A stretch of 64,000 bases of DNA, from positions 1 to 64,000 of the forward strand of contig NZ_NXGI01000007.1 in NCBI RefSeq assembly GCF_002993025.1, in the 5' to 3' direction. The notes under the pieces were generated by a model. It was not told where the DNA came from. It worked only from the letters and a program-made list of their open reading frames with translations, and searched no databases. The translations under genes and the position numbers were made by a program. Numbering within the stretch: the stretch's first letter is position 1; every line of letters starts with the position of its first letter. Origin of the DNA: Arcobacter cryaerophilus gv. crypticus. Its GTDB lineage: Bacteria > Campylobacterota > Campylobacteria > Campylobacterales > Arcobacteraceae. Positions 48,101 through 55,607 of the stretch are shown here, one piece after another.

Positions 48101-49991
48101 ACTTGAAGTGGGTATTGATATTGGAGGTTTAAGTGGTGTATTAATGGCAAATGTGCCTCCAAATAAAGCAAATTATATTCAAAGATCAGGACGAGCAGGA
48201 AGAAGAACTGATGGCTCATCTATAATTATTACTTACACAAAGACAAGACATTTTGATCAAAATGTATTTAGAGATTTTAAATTTTATTTAGATAAACCTC
48301 ATAAAAAACTAACAATATCGCTTGAAAAAGAAAAAATAGCAACTAGACATTTTAATTCATTAATGCTATTCAAGTTTTATGAAAATCATGCAAGCAGTAA
48401 AGATGCACTAATTTTTGATTCATTCAAAAAAATGGGATATTTTGTAGGTATATATGAAATACCAAAACATACAGATAATCCTTATGCAAAGATAGATTTT
48501 GAAATGGATGAGAATTCTATTTATAATAAATTTATTGATTTTTTGACTAATTTTGAGATTATTGAAGATGATAAAAAAGCATTTGATGAAATCTTTAAAC
48601 ATACGAGTAAGGTTCTTGATTATCAGCAATTAATCAAAGTTTTTAACAATCAAGTTCAGGCTATGAGTACAACATATATCAATAGTTTAAAAGAACTCTA
48701 TTCGGATTGGAATTTTGCTACAAATTCAAGCCATAAAAATGCAGTTAGATATAACATTAAACAAAAACATGGTGAAAGTTTAATTGAGATTTTCTCAAAT
48801 GCACAAGTTTTACCAAAATATGGATTTCCTATTGATATAAAGACATTGCAAGTAATTAACGCACCTAAAATGTTTGAATTATCAAGAGGTAGTTTTCTGG
48901 CATTGTCTGAGTATGCTCCAGGTTCAAAGATTTTAGCAGGTGGGATGTTGATTGAGTCTAAAGGAATTTCAAAACACTTTACGGGTGAAAATTTAGATGA
49001 AGCATTTGGTGAAAAAGGGTTTACTTATCTTTGTGATAAAGGACATTTTTTTACATCACCGTATATCAAAGTTCAAGAGTGTAGTATGAGTGGCTGCAAA
49101 GGTGTTGTAAAACCTGCTTCAAATTATTTAATGCCTGAACATGGATATATAACAGCCGCATCTGATAAATTGTCTTATAGAGCAGGTAGTCCCGAAAAAG
49201 TTGGAAGATTGGAGATTCATAGTGCAATTCATACAAGTTCAGAAAATGATATTAATTTTTCATATGATGATTTTTCTATTATTTATAAAGAGAAAGCACT
49301 TATTTATGGAGTAAATAGAGGAAATAAAGGCTTAGGATTTGCAATTTGTACAAAGTGCGGTTATACAGAATCAGAAATAGAAAAAGTCAATACAGGCAGT
49401 TATGATAAATTGCCAACATCATTTAAAAAACATTCATCTATTTATAGTGAATCATCTGCAAATATATGTTTAGAAACTTCGCCTACTATATGGAGAAATC
49501 ACAATTTAATCGCTAAAATGATTACAGATGCGATTATGATTATTCCAAAAAGAGATATTAAAGATATTAATATAGCTCAAACATTGGCAAATGCAATGCA
49601 TTTAAGTGGAGCAGAAGAGTTAGGCATCGATGAGAGGGAGATTAATGCTCTTATTCAAGAAGTAGATGGTAAATTGAGTATATTAATTTACGATAATCAA
49701 TCAGGTGGTGTTGGATATGTTTATGATTTGGCAAAAAATCGATGGAATGATTGGTTAGAAAAAACAAAACAAAGACTTTTTATAGATGAAAAACACAATG
49801 AAGAGTGTTTAAATGGTTGTATTAAATGTGTAGTTACAATGAATACAAGTGAACCATTACCAAGAAGAGAAACTTTAGATTATCTTGAAAGTAAAACAAT
49901 GCCTAAAAATGAAGATATAAAGATAGTGAAGAAAAAAAATATAAAAAAAGAGATTAGTAAAGAAGATAGAATGAAAAGATTTAAGAAATAA
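45105..49991 (+). CDS. Giant DEAD/DEAH helicase with DUF1998 (DruE-like)
   Basis: A 1628-aa superfamily 2 helicase. Walker A APTGSGKTE lies at residues 118-126, the DEAH box (VVDEAHLYTG) near 247, and motif III-like TTAT near 285. A cysteine cluster (CSNPNC, CTTC, CSECSEHF) spans about 422-470. Motif V is TTTLEVGIDIGG, and motif VI YIQRSGRAGRR lies near 1020. The C-terminal DUF1998/MZB domain is at about 1505-1590, with NQSGGVGY and the zinc-type ECLNGCIKC. The size and order fit DruE, the hallmark of Druantia anti-phage systems. DISARM DrmB is an alternative DUF1998 protein, but it lacks this full helicase and the other DISARM genes are absent. Overlaps its partner by eight bases. Confidence 0.8.
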   Translation: MAKYLDAIELSNNLKNRLEEIVLSSISVRDEELQNELSEIIKSNDGLISEILVEGAFSAKKHDDILRNIPFLNKKFLDLLDLNKVFNPNFYPFKHQYETLKIVNEMESNNKPAIVVTAPTGSGKTESFLLPMLNDLVSNQRKFDEKGVRAIILYPMNALVADQNKRLFSYLKGQSNVSMFFYNSETPESKKYATDEFDDKCFIKTRKEARDNPPDIMITNYSMLEYILARPNDFPLIGNALRTIVVDEAHLYTGTLAAEVSLLLRRVNTKAKVDNSKILYIATTATISDDKKEQDNFFSKFFNKDNIHRVSGEKEFKEIDATINVDNEIEQFIDISFIISKPNLDLYNEFKGYRVFPKILKILSEKYTIQFSELLKLVSSSIEPKTLLNIFTIGAKARLNDNELPLLPHKLHLQVRSSQGFSVCSNPNCPDSKIKGLGKIHHGTFYNCTTCQSPTLNLIRCSECSEHFYHGKFNDKDTLYLERFFKDDTKNENSHILSFKESSEAIYINKDGKKCSEHDYNNKFYKHSVCPICSNDEFYGLSVSDQFLVPLVSETMLVNMPEIDKEINIFLPARGRRLLTFSDSRSEAARLGPLLTMQHETQLFRRLIVETIQNNISKNQDNVLREYYQNEIKENELKLSSIDNPIVKQKLVEKINEAKVELSKMSSGLSIADLVDNIIKHPLISEFFDRERMKEQSAEEREQLSFDKNQEAIKKNIYIRIVEALITPNIKDINLESLGLITLTYPGIGSIDFSDKFNNLFNEKEEIIDSFKQNILNQILYIFRDYRSITSEYQFKELKDYEVSKIGLGQYIAYDAKNKNIFNLKVTSRSSIYKFIALVLRSFEIEDTEENVHTFLEALFETFLDAAKRDDIRWLEHNRVQTDDGRIVDAFRIVFYELSIEIPQTLYLNTINKTIWQEAINGVVPVKHNIVELKEVTQSDLDADPYFSRYRKMYLNPSKELSMGLWAEEHSAQLAQKENRRLQDLFIQGKRNVLSATTTLEVGIDIGGLSGVLMANVPPNKANYIQRSGRAGRRTDGSSIIITYTKTRHFDQNVFRDFKFYLDKPHKKLTISLEKEKIATRHFNSLMLFKFYENHASSKDALIFDSFKKMGYFVGIYEIPKHTDNPYAKIDFEMDENSIYNKFIDFLTNFEIIEDDKKAFDEIFKHTSKVLDYQQLIKVFNNQVQAMSTTYINSLKELYSDWNFATNSSHKNAVRYNIKQKHGESLIEIFSNAQVLPKYGFPIDIKTLQVINAPKMFELSRGSFLALSEYAPGSKILAGGMLIESKGISKHFTGENLDEAFGEKGFTYLCDKGHFFTSPYIKVQECSMSGCKGVVKPASNYLMPEHGYITAASDKLSYRAGSPEKVGRLEIHSAIHTSSENDINFSYDDFSIIYKEKALIYGVNRGNKGLGFAICTKCGYTESEIEKVNTGSYDKLPTSFKKHSSIYSESSANICLETSPTIWRNHNLIAKMITDAIMIIPKRDIKDINIAQTLANAMHLSGAEELGIDEREINALIQEVDGKLSILIYDNQSGGVGYVYDLAKNRWNDWLEKTKQRLFIDEKHNEECLNGCIKCVVTMNTSEPLPRRETLDYLESKTMPKNEDIKIVKKKNIKKEISKEDRMKRFKK

Positions 49992-50105
49992 ATGTATTAT
50001 TTTACTAATACTACAAAAAACTCTTGACAATAATATTTTCATCTGATATACTTCTAAAGTTAATGTATTATTATTTATATGATACAAAAAATACGAGGTG
50101 TATAG
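49992..50105 (+). promoter_or_regulatory. Strong promoter with flanking operator-like repeats (RM-CBASS operon)
   Basis: TTGACA (50024-50029), a 17-bp spacer and TATACT (50047-50052) form a near-consensus sigma-70 promoter, unusual in Campylobacterota, where -35 boxes are weak. An 11-bp repeat AATGTATTATT occurs at 49991-50001 and 50062-50072. Each copy starts an inverted repeat: GTATTA/TAATAC at 49994-50011, and the imperfect GTATTA/TGATAC at 50065-50085. The two sites bracket the promoter, which is a layout for a repressor that loops or blocks it. Confidence 0.75.
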
Positions 50106-50696
50106 GTGAAAATAAAACTAAACGACATAGCCGAGATAAAAACGGGACTTGTACTCAACAGAAAAAAAGCTGATATGAGCAAAGATCAAAAGTTATATTA
50201 CAGTGTTGTATCTCTCAAGTCTTTCAATGTTGATGCCATCTATGATAATACTTTTGCTGATGAGTTTATCTCAAATGAGCAAATAAAAGAGGATTATCAA
50301 GTAAAACAAGGAGACATCCTTTTAAGACTTCGAGAGCCAAACTTTGCAGTGTATATTGACAATGAGTTTAAAAATCTCATCTATCCATCTTTGATGGTTC
50401 GAGTAAAAATTAAAGATAATAGATTTGATGAACATTTTATAGCTCATTATCTAAATAGTAATATAGTGAAAAAACAATTATCGCAAGGTGCAATAGTTGG
50501 AACAACAATACCTATGATAAAAGTGGCAGATGTAAATGAGATAAAAATACCGCTTACAAACCTTGATAAACAAAAAAAGATAGTAGAATACTTAAAACTT
50601 GCTCACCAAGAAAACGAGCTTTTACAAAACCTAATAAACGAAAAACAAAAATACTCAAAAGAGATATTTGAAACATTAGCATTACAAGGAGAATAA
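50106..50696 (+). CDS. Half-size type I specificity-like protein (single TRD)
   Basis: A 196-aa protein with one target-recognition domain (about residues 1-150, LNDIAEIKTGLVLNRKKADM at the start). One conserved helix follows (about 160-190, LDKQKKIVEYLKLAHQENELL), i.e. half of a normal HsdS. It starts at GTG after GAGGTG and is followed by hsdM four bases after its stop. A full HsdS is encoded later in the same operon. Half-S proteins can work as dimers or compete with the full subunit, so it may offer a second methylation specificity; decay from a full S is another possibility. Confidence 0.8.
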   Translation: MKIKLNDIAEIKTGLVLNRKKADMSKDQKLYYSVVSLKSFNVDAIYDNTFADEFISNEQIKEDYQVKQGDILLRLREPNFAVYIDNEFKNLIYPSLMVRVKIKDNRFDEHFIAHYLNSNIVKKQLSQGAIVGTTIPMIKVADVNEIKIPLTNLDKQKKIVEYLKLAHQENELLQNLINEKQKYSKEIFETLALQGE

Positions 50697-50700
50697 TTAA

Positions 50701-52188
50701 ATGCAAAAAACGACTCAAAGCACAATCAACAATGTAGTATGGAAAGCTTGCGATACATTCAGAGGTACGATGGATGGAAGTGATTATAAAGATTATGTTC
50801 TTACGATGCTATTTGTGAAGTATCTTTCTGATTTTTACAAAGAAAAACTAGAACAGCTTCAAGCAGAGTACGGTGATAAGACTGATAGAATCGAAGCAAA
50901 GCTAAAAAGAGAAAAATTCAGACTTGATGAGAGTTGTACATTTGATTATCTTATTAAACACAAAGAGGCTTCTAATCTTGGTGAAATAATGAATAAAGTA
51001 CTAGAGAGAATCGAAGAGGACAATAGGGACAAACTTGAAGGTATCTTTAGAAGCATAGATTTTAACAACAAAAATAAACTAGGGGACACAAAAGAGAGAA
51101 ACACAATACTTAAAAATCTTATTGAAGATTTTAGTGATACTAGACTTGATTTAAGACCTTCAATGTTAGAGGGAAATGATGTAATAGGAGATGCTTATGA
51201 GTATCTTATCTCACACTTTGCAAGTGATGCAGGGAAAAAAGGTGGGGAGTTTTATACACCAAGTGAAGTATCGACTCTTTTAGCAAAACTAGTTGAGCCA
51301 AAAGAGGGAGATATGATTTATGATCCAACTTGTGGTTCTGGTTCACTACTTATTAAAGCATCAAAAGAGATAGGAAGTAAAAACTTCCGTCTTTATGGGC
51401 AAGAGAGAAATGGACAAACTCAAGCACTTTGTAAGATGAATATGTTTTTACATGAGATAAACGATGCAGTTATCGAGTGGGGAGATACGATAAGAAATCC
51501 ACTTCATCTACAAGATAATCTTCTAAAGACTTTTGATGTGGTGGTAGCAAATCCACCATTTAGTCTTGATAAATGGGGAGAAGAGATAGCAAGTGAAGAT
51601 AGCTTTGGAAGATTTAAATATGGAACACCACCAAAAAGTAAAGGAGATTTTGCTTTTGTTCTTCATATGATTAGTTCACTTAATTCTAATGGGAAAATGG
51701 GAGTTATTTTACCTCATGGAGTACTTTTTAGAGGTGCTAGTGAGGGAAAAATTAGAACAAAACTTATTGAAGATAATCTTCTTGATGCAGTTATTGGCTT
51801 ACCTGCAAACTTATTTTTTGGAACTTCAATACCAGCTTGTATTTTAATATTCAAGAAGAATAGACCAAATAAAGATATTATATTTATCGATGCAAGTAGG
51901 GAATTTGAAAAAGGAAAAAATCAAAACAATCTAACAGATGAGCATATAGCAAAAATATTTGATACTTATAAAAATAGAAAAGAGATAGAGAAGTATAGTC
52001 ATGTAGCGACACTAGAAGAGATACAAGAAAACGACTACAACCTAAATATCCCTAGATATGTAGATACATTTGAAGAAGAGGAGATTATTGATTTAGATGC
52101 TACAAAAACAAATATAGCAACTATTGAAAATGAGTTAGTGGAGATAAAATCAAAAATGAGCGGGTATCTTAGGGAGCTTGGGCTATGA
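50701..52188 (+). CDS. hsdM: Type I restriction-modification DNA methyltransferase subunit
   Basis: N6-adenine methyltransferase subunit of the type I complex. The N-terminal HsdM helical domain starts with INNVVWKACDTFRGTMDGSD. The methyltransferase domain has the SAM-binding motif DPTCGSGSLLIKA (near residue 206) and the catalytic NPPFSL (near 283). Length 495 aa is normal. The end (ENELVEIKSKMSGYLRELG) is the helix that contacts HsdS. It overlaps the RhuM-like gene by four bases. Together with HsdS and HsdR further down it makes a complete system, interrupted by other defence genes. Confidence 0.96.
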   Translation: MQKTTQSTINNVVWKACDTFRGTMDGSDYKDYVLTMLFVKYLSDFYKEKLEQLQAEYGDKTDRIEAKLKREKFRLDESCTFDYLIKHKEASNLGEIMNKVLERIEEDNRDKLEGIFRSIDFNNKNKLGDTKERNTILKNLIEDFSDTRLDLRPSMLEGNDVIGDAYEYLISHFASDAGKKGGEFYTPSEVSTLLAKLVEPKEGDMIYDPTCGSGSLLIKASKEIGSKNFRLYGQERNGQTQALCKMNMFLHEINDAVIEWGDTIRNPLHLQDNLLKTFDVVVANPPFSLDKWGEEIASEDSFGRFKYGTPPKSKGDFAFVLHMISSLNSNGKMGVILPHGVLFRGASEGKIRTKLIEDNLLDAVIGLPANLFFGTSIPACILIFKKNRPNKDIIFIDASREFEKGKNQNNLTDEHIAKIFDTYKNRKEIEKYSHVATLEEIQENDYNLNIPRYVDTFEEEEIIDLDATKTNIATIENELVEIKSKMSGYLRELGL

Positions 52189-53168
52189 GTGAAATGATAA
52201 TATATCAAGATGATAGTGGCACTACAAATCTTGAAGTAAAACTTGAAAATGAAACTTTATGGTTATCTCAAAAACAATTATCTGAGTTATTTGATGTAAC
52301 AACAGCTACTATAAATGAGCATATTAAAAATATATACTATGAAAAAGAGCTTGAAAAAGATTCAACTATTAGGAAATTCCTAATAGTTCAACAAGAGGGA
52401 ACAAGAAATGTAAAAAGGGATATAGAACACTATAATCTTGATATGATTATTTCTGTAGGTTATAGAGTAAAATCAAATATTGCTACAAGATTTAGACAGT
52501 GGGCTACAGCAAGAATTAAAGAGTACATCATCAAAGGTTTTGTAATGGATGATGAAAGATTAAAACAAGCTAAAAATAGTTATTTTGATGAACTTCTTGA
52601 ACGAATTAGAGATATAAGAAGTAGTGAGAAACTATTTTGGCAAAAAATTCTTGATATATATGCTACTAGTATAGATTATGATCCAAGCGATGAAGCATCT
52701 CAAGAGTTTTTTAAAACGATACAAAATAAAATGCATTTTGCTACACATGGGCATACAGCTGCTGAAATAATTTATCAAAGAGTAGATAGTACAAAACCAT
52801 TTATAGGAATGACAAATTTTAGTGGATGTAAACCTACAAAAAAAGAGGCATCAATAGCTAAAAATTATCTCAATAATGAAGAACTGGATACTTTAAATAG
52901 AATAGTAACCACATATCTTGAGTTTGCAGAGTTACAAGCAAAAAAAAGAAAAACTATGAAAATGAGAGATTGGATAAAAAAACTTGATGATTTTTTAAGT
53001 TTATCTGATTTTGATGTGCTTCAAACAAAAGGTAAAATATCACACACAGAAGCCTTAAAAAAAGCCAATGAAGAGTATGAAAAGTATAAAGTTCAAATGA
53101 TAAATGAGAAAAGTAAAGTGCAAATTGACTTTGAAAAAGTTGTTGCATCTTTAGGGGATAAAAAATAA
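52185..53168 (+). CDS. RhuM family protein
   Basis: A 327-aa protein of the RhuM family often found between type I restriction-modification genes. The N-terminal part has NETLWLSQKQLSELFDVTTA and a Bro/KilA-like region with GYRVKSNIATRFRQWATARI, which is suspected to bind DNA. The middle contains AEIIYQRVDSTKPFIGMTNF, resembling part of the Fic/Doc-associated fold seen in this family, and the end is helical. The biochemical role is unknown; virulence links come from the original Salmonella name only. It overlaps both neighbours (ATGA and TAATG), so it is translated with the RM genes. Confidence 0.88.
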   Translation: MSEMIIYQDDSGTTNLEVKLENETLWLSQKQLSELFDVTTATINEHIKNIYYEKELEKDSTIRKFLIVQQEGTRNVKRDIEHYNLDMIISVGYRVKSNIATRFRQWATARIKEYIIKGFVMDDERLKQAKNSYFDELLERIRDIRSSEKLFWQKILDIYATSIDYDPSDEASQEFFKTIQNKMHFATHGHTAAEIIYQRVDSTKPFIGMTNFSGCKPTKKEASIAKNYLNNEELDTLNRIVTTYLEFAELQAKKRKTMKMRDWIKKLDDFLSLSDFDVLQTKGKISHTEALKKANEEYEKYKVQMINEKSKVQIDFEKVVASLGDKK

Positions 53169-53461
53169 TGAAAAAAGATATAGAACTAAAACACCATCAA
53201 ATATTTGAAGAGATAAAGCAACTTGATAGTTACACAGATAAAGCAACAGCTATGTTTACTATTACTCAAACAGAAGAAAAACTCAAAAGAGACAATATCC
53301 AAGGTAAAACAAAAGCCAACCAAACTCACTATGAAGTAGGCAAAAAAGTAAGAGAAACTATAAAAGAGCTTGGTGAAACTATGCCAGAAGATTTACCAAC
53401 TCCAAAAGATAGTGTAAACAAGATAGAGAAATCACATAAAAGTCTTGAGGAGAAAAAATAA
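53168..53461 (+). CDS. DinD C-terminal-like small protein
   Basis: A 97-aa protein matching only the C-terminal third of DinD (DNA damage-inducible protein D): TKANQTHYEVGKKVRETIKE and LGETMPEDLPTPKDSVNKIE. Full DinD is about 275-285 aa. It has its own start in a TAATG overlap and ends in another TAATG overlap with hsdS, so it is translated and not debris. It may be an independently retained domain that works with the RhuM-like protein upstream, whose N-terminal part is DinD/KilA-like in style. Confidence 0.75.
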   Translation: MKKDIELKHHQIFEEIKQLDSYTDKATAMFTITQTEEKLKRDNIQGKTKANQTHYEVGKKVRETIKELGETMPEDLPTPKDSVNKIEKSHKSLEEKK

Positions 53462-54657
53462 TGAATCAAATCAAACAAGGCTATAAGCAAACAAAAGTGG
53501 GGATTATTCCTGAGGATTGGGAGGTTGTAAAATTAAGAAAACTTGTTGAAATTAACAGTGGGGAAAGTCCTTCAGAGCAAACATTTGAAAGTTTTGGGGT
53601 CCCTTATTTCAAAGTTGAACAATTAAATACATCAACAAAGTATCAATTTGAAACACCTTACTTTATTAAAAATCCAAAAAAAGTGATTAAATCAGGAAGC
53701 ATTATTTTTCCAAAAAGGGGAGCTAGTATTTTATTGAATAAAATAAGAATATTAAAGTTTGATAGCTTTATGGATACAAATTTAATGACAATCACTATTA
53801 ATAAAGCTAATTGCAACAATGAGTATTTATATTATTTTATTTTAAGAACAGACTTATCAAAAATAGCAGATACAACATCAATTCCACAAATTAATAATAA
53901 GCATATTGAACCTTATTTAATCCCCCTTCCACCCCTAAAAGAACAAGAAAGAATAGCCGAAATTCTCACAACTTGGGACGAAGCCATCACCAAACAAACC
54001 GAGCTTTTGAGAGCAAAAGAGCTACAAAAAAAAGCCCTTATGCAAAAACTTTTAAGTGGTGAAGTTCGTTTTAGTGGGTTTAGTGATGAGTGGGAAGAAA
54101 TTAGACTAGGTAAATACATTAAAGAAATAAGCAAGAAAAATAAAGAAAATGTAGAATTAGTTTTAAGTGTAACAAATAAGCATGGATTTATAGCCCAAAA
54201 AGATTATTTTGAAAAAGAAGTTGCTAGTAAAGACACAAGTAATTATAAAATTGTAAAAAAAGGAAATTTTGCATATAACCCATCTAGGATAAATGTGGGT
54301 TCACTTGGACTACTAGAAGAGTATGAAATTGGGATTTTAAGTCCTATGTATGTTATTTTTGAATGTTTAAAAGGATTGGACAAGCAATATTTAAATTACT
54401 GGTTAAATACTCATAATTTTACTGGAAACTTATCAAAATTTTTATCTGGAAGTGTTCGTGATAGCTTAGCTTTTAATGATATGAAACTAATGAAAATCAA
54501 ACTCCCATCACTTCCAGAACAACAAAAAATAGCCGAAGTTTTAAGCCTTGCAGATGATGAGATAAATCTTCTTAAAAAAGAACTTGATGAGCTAAAACAA
54601 CAAAAAAAAGCACTTATGCAAAAACTACTAACTGGAGAAGTGAGGGTTAAGGTATGA
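53461..54657 (+). CDS. hsdS: Type I restriction-modification specificity subunit
   Basis: DNA-recognition subunit of the type I enzyme, 398 aa. Two target-recognition domains occupy about residues 1-150 and 205-345. Each is followed by a conserved helix block: LKEQERIAEILTTWDEAI to LMQKLLSGEVRF, and LPEQQKIAEVLSLADDEI to LMQKLLTGEVRV. The two blocks are nearly identical also at DNA level. It overlaps the patatin gene by ATGA and the upstream gene by TAATG. Target sequence cannot be predicted, but the enzyme should recognise a bipartite site. Confidence 0.95.
   Translation: MNQIKQGYKQTKVGIIPEDWEVVKLRKLVEINSGESPSEQTFESFGVPYFKVEQLNTSTKYQFETPYFIKNPKKVIKSGSIIFPKRGASILLNKIRILKFDSFMDTNLMTITINKANCNNEYLYYFILRTDLSKIADTTSIPQINNKHIEPYLIPLPPLKEQERIAEILTTWDEAITKQTELLRAKELQKKALMQKLLSGEVRFSGFSDEWEEIRLGKYIKEISKKNKENVELVLSVTNKHGFIAQKDYFEKEVASKDTSNYKIVKKGNFAYNPSRINVGSLGLLEEYEIGILSPMYVIFECLKGLDKQYLNYWLNTHNFTGNLSKFLSGSVRDSLAFNDMKLMKIKLPSLPEQQKIAEVLSLADDEINLLKKELDELKQQKKALMQKLLTGEVRVKV
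54025..54626 (+). repeat. Direct repeats inside hsdS
   Basis: A 26-bp segment at 54025-54050 recurs at 54601-54626 with one mismatch, encoding KKALMQKL in both conserved regions of HsdS. The copies are 576 bp apart and flank the second TRD, so recombination could swap or delete this TRD and change specificity. Confidence 0.8.
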
Positions 54658-55607
54658 GTAAAAAATTTAGAATATTATGTTTAGATGGTGGTGGCATTAG
54701 AGGTTTATATTCAGCTCAAATATTGAAAAGAATGAAAAAAGATTGCAATATAGATTTTTATAATGATTTTGATTTGATTGTGGGTACTTCTACTGGTTCG
54801 ATATTAGCTGGATCGATAGTAAAACAGATTGATATAGAAAAAGTTATTGCTTTATATGTAAATGAAGGTAAAAATATATTTAAAAAGAGATGGCTTTCTC
54901 GAATCGGATTATTTGCAAGTAAATATAATCCTAATCCATTAAAAGAACAACTAAAAGCAATTTTTAAAAATACAACTTTGGGTGATATAGAAAAACCACT
55001 ATTAATAAATGCAACCGACATTGGCAATTCAACACAGTTTGTATTTAAAACCACTTTTAATGGTCAACAAGATAGTAATGGTAATACAAAAGAATTAGTA
55101 AGAGATAAAGAAATCTTATTATCTGATGCTATTTTGGCATCTTCTTCTGCTCCAATCTTTTTCCCTCCTCATAAAATTGGTAATTTTTTACTTGCAGATG
55201 GTGGGCTTTGGGCTAATAGTCCTGTTTTAGTTGCACTTGCTGAAGCAAAAAAGATATTTAAGATGGAACCAAATGATGTAATAATCGTATCAATTGGAAC
55301 TGGTGTAGAAGAAAATGATTACCATATTAATACAAAGTGGTGGGGATTTTTGACTGGATGGAAAAGAGAAAAACTAATTTCTATGATATTAAATTTGCAA
55401 ACTAAAACCAATAATAGTTTACTTCAGTTTTTAATGCCAAAAGAAAATATTTTACGATTAACATATACAAGTGATAAAGCATTGCCACTTGATGATGTAT
55501 CTCAAAATGAGAATTTGTTAAGTAAAGCAGATAAAGATTTTTCAGATAGACATTCTGAAATTCAATCTTTTATAAATAAATATATCAAGGATGAGCATGT
55601 CAACTAA
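54654..55607 (+). CDS. Patatin-like phospholipase, CapV-type CBASS effector
   Basis: A phospholipase expected to degrade the host membrane when activated by the cyclic nucleotide made by its neighbour. The oxyanion loop is DGGGIRG (residues 11-17), the nucleophile Ser46 is in GTSTGS, and the dyad Asp182 is in ADGGLWANSP. Length 317 aa fits CapV. The CD-NTase directly downstream and the E2-like gene after it define the context as CBASS. It overlaps hsdS (ATGA) and the cyclase, so it is translated within the RM operon. Confidence 0.9.
   Translation: MSKKFRILCLDGGGIRGLYSAQILKRMKKDCNIDFYNDFDLIVGTSTGSILAGSIVKQIDIEKVIALYVNEGKNIFKKRWLSRIGLFASKYNPNPLKEQLKAIFKNTTLGDIEKPLLINATDIGNSTQFVFKTTFNGQQDSNGNTKELVRDKEILLSDAILASSSAPIFFPPHKIGNFLLADGGLWANSPVLVALAEAKKIFKMEPNDVIIVSIGTGVEENDYHINTKWWGFLTGWKREKLISMILNLQTKTNNSLLQFLMPKENILRLTYTSDKALPLDDVSQNENLLSKADKDFSDRHSEIQSFINKYIKDEHVN

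Noticed and set aside
45105-49991. DISARM system based on the DUF1998 domain
   Set aside because: The helicase and DUF1998 are in one large protein, and no DrmC phospholipase-D or DISARM methyltransferase gene is adjacent. Druantia fits better.
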